Source of the DNA: an uncultured Duncaniella sp.
GTDB taxonomy: Bacteria; Bacteroidota; Bacteroidia; Bacteroidales; Muribaculaceae
NCBI GenBank assembly: GCA_910577335.1
Contig: CAJTMJ010000078.1
Span: 1-6,033 of the forward strand
Length of the DNA: 6,033 nucleotides
Direction: 5' to 3'
Both the position numbers and the translations under genes were made by a program. The notes under the pieces were generated by a model that saw nothing but the letters and a program-made list of their open reading frames with translations, ran no database searches and was not told where the DNA came from. Position 1 is the stretch's first letter, and every line of letters starts with the position of its first letter. Shown here one piece after another: positions 1-4,393 of the stretch.

Positions 1-1003
1 CGCCAATCTCGTGCAGCGCGTCAGTCTCCATTGAGTTGGGAATGTTGATACCCTCCTGACCGTCTGAATCATAGACTTTCAGCTCCACATCGTAGATTGA
101 GCCTTGACACTCGACAGAGGAAATCTCAATTTCCAGACGCTCGTCCTGCAATCTTGCGGCACCGACAAGGACAGTGTTCCGAGGTATCAGTCTATTGCCT
201 ATCCACATCGGTTCGGTGGTTCTCAACCTTACTGACTGACCGTTGGTGACTGACTGGTTCCCGGCTATGACTGCGGCAATAGTGTTCCTGTCTATCGAGC
301 GTTTCACGCCGACGGAGGTGTTGAAGCCACGGTCATTCGTGGCGGCACTCAAAGTCGATACGACATTGTGGGTTACGTTCTGCACCGGCTGCACGTTGCG
401 TTTGCCTTTCTCATCGGATTGCGGAGACGTGACATTGCCGCCGTTGCCGTTACCAATATATTGCGCCGCCAACTGATACGACCTTTCAAGCAATTCCATC
501 TCGTTAGGCTGTTGCGTCTGTTGCTGTGCCATAGCGTTCTGCATCTCCAGTTCATCGAGCCGTGCCTGCAATTCAGCTACCTGTGCCGATTCATTGTACT
601 CCGGCACATAGAAATCCTGCAATGACGCCTGAGCCTGTTGGTACGCCGCAGCCGAGTTCTGAATCTCATCGGGCACTGTGGACTCCGCCGGAGCGGTAAC
701 GGTGTCGAGTCGAGTTGTCAAGGCATTTATGGAGCTGTCGTTCCTTGCTTTCTCTTTCTGCATCTCCTCCTGTTCGTATGCCTTCAGCTTGGTGTCAGGC
801 ATACCGGCGGAAGTCTGGTCGGGCAGCTCCATGTTCGCCTTTCCCTTGATGGCATCGTCATCGCCGCTTGGAGCGAAGATAATCCAGAAGCATACGAGGC
901 ACGAGAGAATCAGCAGCGTATAGACAGTTATCCGTTTCAACCGCTCCTTTTCGGCGGGAGTTTTCGGGGCGAATCTCGCTTTGAGATTATCGAGCAGCTT
1001 CAT
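1..1003 (-). CDS. traM: Conjugative transposon protein TraM, VirB10-like (partial, C-terminus outside window)
   Basis: This gene is read on the minus strand from ATG at 1003 and stays open for 334 codons to the window edge. An in-frame TAG two codons upstream (1009-1007) fixes this ATG as the earliest start. The protein has a short basic cytoplasmic N-terminus and one membrane segment at about residues 25-43. A polar linker follows, with a probable coiled coil and Gln-rich stretch at about 140-166. From about 200 a compact beta-rich region begins, with VirB10/TrbI-like pieces such as IPRNTVLVGAARLQDERLEI (273-292) and VYDSDGQEG (310-318). This one-TM, linker and periplasmic C-domain plan is that of the scaffold bridging inner and outer membrane in type IV secretion systems. 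The start lies inside traL (17-nt overlap), implying coupled translation. Bacteroides TraM is usually around 400-450 aa, so roughly the last quarter is missing. The family call is from memory of TraM proteins, not a search. Confidence 0.93.
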   Translation of the reverse strand, partial: MKLLDNLKARFAPKTPAEKERLKRITVYTLLILSCLVCFWIIFAPSGDDDAIKGKANMELPDQTSAGMPDTKLKAYEQEEMQKEKARNDSSINALTTRLDTVTAPAESTVPDEIQNSAAAYQQAQASLQDFYVPEYNESAQVAELQARLDELEMQNAMAQQQTQQPNEMELLERSYQLAAQYIGNGNGGNVTSPQSDEKGKRNVQPVQNVTHNVVSTLSAATNDRGFNTSVGVKRSIDRNTIAAVIAGNQSVTNGQSVRLRTTEPMWIGNRLIPRNTVLVGAARLQDERLEIEISSVECQGSIYDVELKVYDSDGQEGINIPNSMETDALHEIG

Positions 1004-1307
1004 CTTCTACCGTTTTAGGTGAGACATCGGAGGTGCTTTGTGTCGGGAGATCCAGTTGTCGGATATGCTCTATCTCGATAGTCTGCCGAGCATGGCCGGC
1101 GCCCATCTTGTAGCAGGCGTTCCCGAACACGAAGAAGGCGACGAGGATGAACGCCGAGAGAAGTACGGTAATTACAGTAAGGCGTTGTTTGTGGGGCATA
1201 TCGTCACAGGCTTTCTTCACCCGTTCTTTGATTTTCCCTTTCGGGCCGTGCCACACCTTATTATATAAGGGCGACACGAGATTGTGGATTTTTTGTTTTA
1301 TACTCAT
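987..1307 (-). CDS. traL: Conjugative transposon protein TraL, small single-pass membrane protein
   Basis: This is a 106-aa protein starting at ATG 1307, whose ATGA overlaps the TGA stop of traK. It ends in TAA at 989-987, inside the start of traM. The N-terminal ~42 residues are very basic (a run of Lys/Arg around 22-32 and 40-42) and should stay in the cytoplasm. One hydrophobic helix at about 43-66 follows, then a short polar, probably periplasmic tail. Size, topology and position between traK and traM match the Bacteroides TraL family (DUF3989 by recollection). TraL has no well-established biochemical role and is thought to be an accessory inner-membrane part of the transfer channel. The identification rests more on position and topology than on a diagnostic motif. 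Confidence 0.85.
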   Translation of the reverse strand: MSIKQKIHNLVSPLYNKVWHGPKGKIKERVKKACDDMPHKQRLTVITVLLSAFILVAFFVFGNACYKMGAGHARQTIEIEHIRQLDLPTQSTSDVSPKTVEDEAAR

Positions 1308-1939
1308 TGGGATAAGTTTCGTTTTGTGGTTATCAAATCTTTGTTTTCAAGGATGGTCAGACCCTCGATCATGAATCCGTTTGGATTGTCGTCGGAACGA
1401 CCGGTGTTCACCAGCCGGCAATTCGTGATAAGCGACCTTTCAGTCACGTTGCTCTGGCGGATAATCATCTGCCGGGCGTAGGTTCTGACCTGATAGGGGT
1501 AGTCGTTGAAATCGGCGACAATGCTGTCTACCTGAAGTACCTGCGTTATATTTCCGGCTATAATCCGGTTGTAGTAGCCTTTCTCCACATAGTCGGAGTA
1601 GTAGTTGTAGGCACTTTTGTCGGCCAATGACATGGCGCGGTTGATGTTGTGCTCGATCGCCGATTTGTCGGGCGACAGGGTGAAGAACAGTTCATGGAAC
1701 CGGCGCACATGTTCACGCGCCTCTGCCGGGCGGTTCTGCTCCATGTCCTGCGACAAGGCGAGCATCAGGCTCTTGCCGTTGTCAAGGACATAGATTTTCT
1801 CCCTCTGTTTCTCGGCGAAGTTCAGCGACAGCACCACGGCGCCGATTGCGATGAAGGCGCAGAGCGATACCATGACAATGCCGAAAAGCCTTATCTGCCG
1901 GAAGGAGGTCTCGATGTTTTTTAATGACTTAAATTCCAT
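1304..1939 (-). CDS. traK: Conjugative transposon protein TraK, VirB8-like inner-membrane component
   Basis: This is a full-length 211-aa protein. Residues 1-18 are cytoplasmic and carry the family-typical IETSFRQIRLFGIV start at 9-22. A single membrane helix follows at about 19-40, then a periplasmic domain. Strongly TraK-like blocks are IYVLDNGKSL (49-58), EAREHVRRFHELFFTLSPDK (73-92), DKSAYNYYSDYVEKGYYN (107-124) and NCRLVNTGRSDDNPNGFMIE (173-192). The layout of one TM followed by a roughly 170-residue soluble domain is that of VirB8 proteins, which nucleate the inner-membrane platform of type IV secretion systems; the VirB8 analogy is family knowledge. The start codon is preceded by an A-rich leader (CCTAAAAAGA) and lies downstream of a hairpin-containing gap after traJ. 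The TGA stop overlaps the traL start by 4 nt. Confidence 0.95.
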   Translation of the reverse strand: MEFKSLKNIETSFRQIRLFGIVMVSLCAFIAIGAVVLSLNFAEKQREKIYVLDNGKSLMLALSQDMEQNRPAEAREHVRRFHELFFTLSPDKSAIEHNINRAMSLADKSAYNYYSDYVEKGYYNRIIAGNITQVLQVDSIVADFNDYPYQVRTYARQMIIRQSNVTERSLITNCRLVNTGRSDDNPNGFMIEGLTILENKDLITTKRNLSQ

Positions 1940-1956
1940 TCTTTTTAGGTTTTAAG

Positions 1957-2002
1957 TCATAGTTATGAGTGATGAAGTGAACCTCGTCACTCGTAACTAT
2001 GA
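1957..2002. repeat. Long inverted repeat (hairpin) in the traJ-traK intergenic gap
   Basis: The arms are 1957-1975 and 1984-2002, 19 nt each, separated by an 8-nt loop (1976-1983). Seventeen of 19 positions are complementary; the exceptions are 1966/1993 and 1973/1986. Both exceptions become G-U pairs in a plus-strand RNA and A-C mismatches in the minus-strand (tra operon) RNA. The hairpin begins about 10 nt after the traJ stop and ends about 18 nt before the traK start. It fills most of the only gap longer than about 20 nt in the window. No U-run follows it in the tra direction, so it is not a textbook intrinsic terminator for the operon. It could be an attenuator, an mRNA-stability or processing element, a protein site, or a weak terminator for antisense transcription. 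Confidence 0.85.
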
Positions 2003-2011
2003 GTTATTACT

Positions 2012-3028
2012 TTATTTAAGGAGTTTGCCGGCACGACCTGCCACATTACCTGCCACGCCTCCGGCTATGCTGCCGGCCCATGAGCCTCCGGTCATGGCGG
2101 TGTTGTTGATCGAGCGGTTATAGCTGCCCATGCCTCCGGCCTGAATAATCCAGCCTGCAACGGTCGGAATAGTGAAATATCCGATAATGCCGATGATCAT
2201 GAAAATCGTGTAAGCTGTGTTGCTCCCGTCGAGGTCAACATTCGGATTATTAGTCAGTTCTGAAATGTCATTCTGCAACATCAGGACTTGGATTTTGGCA
2301 AGGATTGTGGAAAACAAATCAGCCACAGGCAACCACAGATAGGTCTGAATGTATCGGCATATCCATTGCACAAGGGTGTTCTGGAATCCGTCCCAGACGG
2401 AGATCGCAAAGGCTATCGGCCCCAATATCGCCAGCACTATCAGGAAGAATGTCCTTATAGTGTCTATCGTAAGCGATGCGGCTTGAAAAAGCATCTCCAG
2501 CAGTTCACGGAAAAAGTTCTGAATTGCCTTTTTGACCTTATACATACCTCTTTCGATATACATTCCGGCGGCGGTGCCAATCTCCGTAACACCGAGTTCG
2601 TCAATCTGACGGTCAAACTCGGCATCGTCAACGAGATAGGCTGTCGATGGGTCATTCATCATCTGTTCGTATTCCAGCCTGTCCTTTTCCTCACGGTATT
2701 TCTGCATGTCGAGAGTCTGCCCTTCGAGCATCGAGGCGGTTCCCTGCACAATCGGTGACATTACCGAGTTGATTGTACCGAGTACGACATTGGGGAAGAA
2801 CATTATACAGAAACCTATAACGAAAGGACGGAGCAGCGGGAACACATCAATCGGTTCGGCCCTTGCCAGCGACTGCCAGATACGGTAAGCCACATAGAAC
2901 AGGGCGCCGAGACCGGCTATGCCCTGGGCCACTCCCGCCATGTCGCCGCACAGAGGCATCATCTCGTCATATAGCGACCGGAGTATGGAGTGGAGGTTTG
3001 AGAAATCTATCGCGCAGAGCATAGGCAT
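2012..3028 (-). CDS. traJ: Conjugative transposon protein TraJ, polytopic VirB6/TrbL-like channel protein
   Basis: This is a full-length 338-aa integral membrane protein. Hydrophobic segments lie at about residues 30-51, 66-88, 193-213 and 273-296, with a further amphipathic segment around 175-192 and the LWLPVADLFSTILAKIQVLM region at 231-250. A polar loop rich in Asp, Glu and Lys (about 105-170) separates the first and second membrane halves. The C-terminus is Gly/Ala/Ser-rich (GGSWAGSIAGGVAGNVAGRA, 314-333), as is common in VirB6/TrbL-type proteins and Bacteroides TraJ. VirB6-like proteins form part of the inner-membrane pore through which substrate passes. The start ATG at 3028 shares one base with the traI stop (TAATG). 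A second in-frame ATG two codons later (3022) is an alternative start that cannot be excluded. The TAA stop at 2014-2012 is followed by a strong inverted repeat. Confidence 0.95.
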   Translation of the reverse strand: MPMLCAIDFSNLHSILRSLYDEMMPLCGDMAGVAQGIAGLGALFYVAYRIWQSLARAEPIDVFPLLRPFVIGFCIMFFPNVVLGTINSVMSPIVQGTASMLEGQTLDMQKYREEKDRLEYEQMMNDPSTAYLVDDAEFDRQIDELGVTEIGTAAGMYIERGMYKVKKAIQNFFRELLEMLFQAASLTIDTIRTFFLIVLAILGPIAFAISVWDGFQNTLVQWICRYIQTYLWLPVADLFSTILAKIQVLMLQNDISELTNNPNVDLDGSNTAYTIFMIIGIIGYFTIPTVAGWIIQAGGMGSYNRSINNTAMTGGSWAGSIAGGVAGNVAGRAGKLLK

Positions 3029-3666
3029 TACCAGTATTTTTCGGAGCCGTCACCGTAGAGGCTCACAACCCTCTGGGTATCCGCCTTCTTCTTGGCGCGG
3101 AGATACGACACCGAGATGTTCTTGTTGGTGAAATACGCCGTCAGGTTCTTCAGACGCTTCATCTCCTTGTGGCAACTGTCCACGATGTCCATGCGATCCT
3201 TGTCGGTCATGCTGAGCGTCGTGATGTTGACCACCTGTTTCAAGTCGCCGAGTACGCCGTTGGCTTCTTCGAGGATGCGAGTATAGCCGGAGGCGATTGC
3301 CGAGAGTTCGGCAGATGTGAAATTGGGGTCTGTCAGCATCTTTTTGAAGTTGTTGACGTAGTAGCCGGATATGTCGCCGAGCATCAGGACTGTCTGCTGA
3401 ACCTTGCGGGCGTCGCGGACGAGGTTGTTCACCGATTGCAGGGCATCGTAATATTTCTTTGCCTGCTGATAAATCTTGACCGTTTCCTGAAAATTTTTCA
3501 CCATGTTCGTGGCGGTAGTCGATTCCTGCACGAGTGATTTTGAGGAATTTACGATAGATTGGGCGATGTTTGACGGGTCGATTACCGTCCATTGGGCGTT
3601 TGCCCTGCCCGTGCCTAACATGAGGCACAGGGCAATAAGGGGGAATAGAAATTTCAGTTGTTTCAT
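3028..3666 (-). CDS. traI: Conjugative transposon protein TraI, exported TrbJ/VirB5-like component (DUF4141 type)
   Basis: This is a full-length 212-aa protein. It has a clear Sec signal peptide: basic MKQLK, a hydrophobic core at 5-18, and a probable signal peptidase I site after ANA at residue 24. The mature protein starts QWTVIDPSNIAQSI, the usual opening of the family. It continues largely as alpha helix, with family-like stretches at VKIYQQAKKYYDALQSVNNL (63-82), LVRDARKVQQTVLMLGDIS (82-100) and KNISVSYLRAKKKADTQRV (182-200), and ends in EKYW. The length fits the family. Exported helical proteins at this position are likened to VirB5/TrbJ, minor pilus or periplasmic components; that functional link is inference. 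The gene lies 14 nt after the preceding 119-aa gene, and its leader shares 14 identical nucleotides with the leader of that gene. It shares one base with traJ, suggesting translational coupling. Confidence 0.93.
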   Translation of the reverse strand: MKQLKFLFPLIALCLMLGTGRANAQWTVIDPSNIAQSIVNSSKSLVQESTTATNMVKNFQETVKIYQQAKKYYDALQSVNNLVRDARKVQQTVLMLGDISGYYVNNFKKMLTDPNFTSAELSAIASGYTRILEEANGVLGDLKQVVNITTLSMTDKDRMDIVDSCHKEMKRLKNLTAYFTNKNISVSYLRAKKKADTQRVVSLYGDGSEKYW

Positions 3667-3682
3667 TCTTACTTTGGATTTT
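3667..3682 (-). promoter_or_regulatory. traI translation leader carrying a shared 14-nt motif (AAAATCCAAAGTAA)
   Basis: On the minus strand the bases just before the traI ATG read AAAATCCAAAGTAAGA. The first 14 (plus coordinates 3669-3682) are identical to the sequence before the next gene upstream, and lie 2 nt from the ATG here versus 3 nt there. The leader overlaps the final two bases of the upstream TAA stop. It has no Shine-Dalgarno core. Its A-richness fits the A-rich translation starts known for Bacteroidetes. Confidence 0.5.
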
Positions 3683-4040
3683 AGTTGATTATGTCTGTCG
3701 CACAGTTGTTCATCGTCTGGGGTTCAGCATTGTTTATGTTGATAGTCTGCGGTTTGCAACCGATTTGACCATAGGGATACAGGAACACTCCGATTGGAGA
3801 AAGAAACAGTTCTTCGCCGGTAGATGAAATGCCAACTGTGAATCGCCCATTGGGAGTGTCAAAAGCAAATACTTCGCTTTCAAGAGTGGGGAGCAGCAGG
3901 TACATGTGCTCTGATCTGTTATCTCCGCGTTCACGTACCTTTACCATGGAAAGACCTCTGTTGTCTTGGAAGATGAGCTGGATTTTCTCATCAGTGGTCA
4001 GCCATAATAAGTGGCGTAGTTTTTTTATTTCTTCGTACAT
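3681..4040 (-). CDS. Hypothetical soluble 119-aa protein between traG and traI
   Basis: This is a 119-aa gene starting at ATG 4040, 21 nt after the stop of the 48-aa membrane protein, and ending 14 nt before traI. It sits roughly where traH lies in CTnDOT, but I do not recognise it as TraH by sequence. It has no signal peptide or membrane segment. A short basic helix (residues 1-12) is followed by alternating hydrophobic and polar segments suggesting beta strands, for example KIQLIFQD (19-26), HMYLLLPTL (45-53), GRFTVGIS (65-72) and EELFLSPIGVFLYP (76-89). The C-terminal 30 residues are Asn-rich and probably flexible. This pattern recalls small beta-barrel DUF3876-type proteins often found beside traG, but that is a memory-based guess. 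My hand count gives about 46% G+C for 3721-4020, a little below a sampled stretch of traI (about 57% for 3061-3120). Operon position and a proper leader support a real gene; function is unknown. Confidence 0.78.
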   Translation of the reverse strand: MYEEIKKLRHLLWLTTDEKIQLIFQDNRGLSMVKVRERGDNRSEHMYLLLPTLESEVFAFDTPNGRFTVGISSTGEELFLSPIGVFLYPYGQIGCKPQTININNAEPQTMNNCATDIIN

Positions 4041-4057
4041 TTTTTACTTTGGATTTT
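4041..4057 (-). promoter_or_regulatory. Translation leader of the 119-aa gene with the same 14-nt motif as traI
   Basis: The minus-strand sequence before ATG 4040 is AAAATCCAAAGTAAAAA. The 14-nt part at plus 4044-4057 is identical to the traI leader, and the distance to the ATG differs by only one base. It is A-rich and lacks a Shine-Dalgarno core. It is a candidate ribosome-loading site or a trace of a duplicated initiation region. Confidence 0.5.
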
Positions 4058-4061
4058 GTGG

Positions 4062-4208
4062 TTATCGGATTGAGGCGGCTGCGCCAACAATAATTTTGAT
4101 GAGTGCGAAGGTGAACAGCAGCGGAAGCATGAGCATCACTGCAAGTCCGGCAATCAGTCCGAATGTGATTGCCATGAGCACCTTCACGATAGTTATTGCA
4201 ATTTTCAT
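4062..4208 (-). CDS. Very small membrane protein (48 aa), translationally coupled
   Basis: This is a 48-codon gene read from ATG 4208 to TAA at 4064-4062. It begins MKIAITIVKVLMAITFGLIA and continues as almost unbroken hydrophobic sequence to about residue 43, then ends in AAASIR. It probably forms one long or two short membrane helices around Gly21 and Pro29, with few charged residues (Lys2, Lys9, Lys38, Arg48). Its ATGA overlaps the TGA of the 62-aa gene upstream by 4 nt, repeating the arrangement between traG and that gene; this chained coupling is the main evidence that it is real. The next gene starts 21 nt after it. Its role is unknown. A small accessory subunit of the transfer apparatus, or an inner-membrane factor acting with TraG or TraJ, is plausible from context only. 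It does not look like the VirB2 or VirB3 equivalents (TraE, TraF), which normally lie upstream of traG. Confidence 0.72.
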   Translation of the reverse strand: MKIAITIVKVLMAITFGLIAGLAVMLMLPLLFTFALIKIIVGAAASIR

Positions 4209-4393
4209 AGCGACAATATTTTGTGGATCAGAAGATGGAAACCTTTAACGACCTCCGCAAAGTAAGGCGCGGCGTAATTGGCGGCTTTGACCATTCCGAC
4301 AAATACTATCGTCAGGATTGCAATACCGGTGAGGAAGAGAATTGCACCTGCCATTACTCCGAGAATTGGATGAAAGAATTTAGGAATCTTCAT
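4205..4393 (-). CDS. Small single-pass membrane protein (62 aa) following traG
   Basis: This is a 62-aa protein from ATG 4393 to TGA 4207-4205. The start overlaps the traG stop by 4 nt (ATGA), and its own stop overlaps the start of the 48-aa gene in the same way. The N-terminus is basic (MKIPKFF). A strongly hydrophobic helix spans about residues 9-34 (core GVMAGAILFLTGIAILTIVF, 12-31). A second amphipathic stretch (about 40-62, with FAEVVKGFHLLIHKIL) carries scattered Lys and His. It could be read as a non-cleaved membrane anchor with a short amphipathic tail. An AAGGGAGGG purine run lies 6 nt before the ATG. I do not recognise the family. Position directly after the transfer ATPase and the coupled start suggest co-synthesis with TraG and a role at the membrane base of the channel; this is inference. 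Confidence 0.8.
   Translation of the reverse strand: MKIPKFFHPILGVMAGAILFLTGIAILTIVFVGMVKAANYAAPYFAEVVKGFHLLIHKILSL

Noticed and set aside
638..1018. Plus-strand 126-codon open frame
   Set aside because: It lies antisense to traM and the end of traL, whose minus-strand proteins show family features. The plus-strand product has no recognisable domain or leader.
1322..1334. 13-nt word TTTTGTGGTTATC shared with 4054-4066
   Set aside because: One copy is inside traK coding sequence and the other spans the 48-aa stop and the following leader. A 13-nt match in 6 kb is expected by chance at a fair rate and the contexts differ.
1957..2002. Intrinsic terminator for the tra operon after traJ
   Set aside because: In the tra direction the stem is followed by an A-rich, not U-rich, sequence, and traK-traL-traM clearly continue the same functional operon.
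2288..2758. Plus-strand 156-codon open frame
   Set aside because: It is fully antisense to traJ, with low-complexity Gln/His/Cys-rich translation and no coherent structure; a shadow of the real gene.
3050..3628. Minus-strand 192-codon frame within traI
   Set aside because: It overlaps traI in another frame. Its translation is Arg/Pro/His/Gln-rich, typical of frame-shifted high-GC coding sequence, while the traI frame has a signal peptide and family motifs.
3829..4248. Plus-strand 139-codon open frame across the small-gene region
   Set aside because: It is the only alternative explanation for the traG-traI interval. It runs against three minus-strand genes with coupled starts and has no neighbour on its strand.
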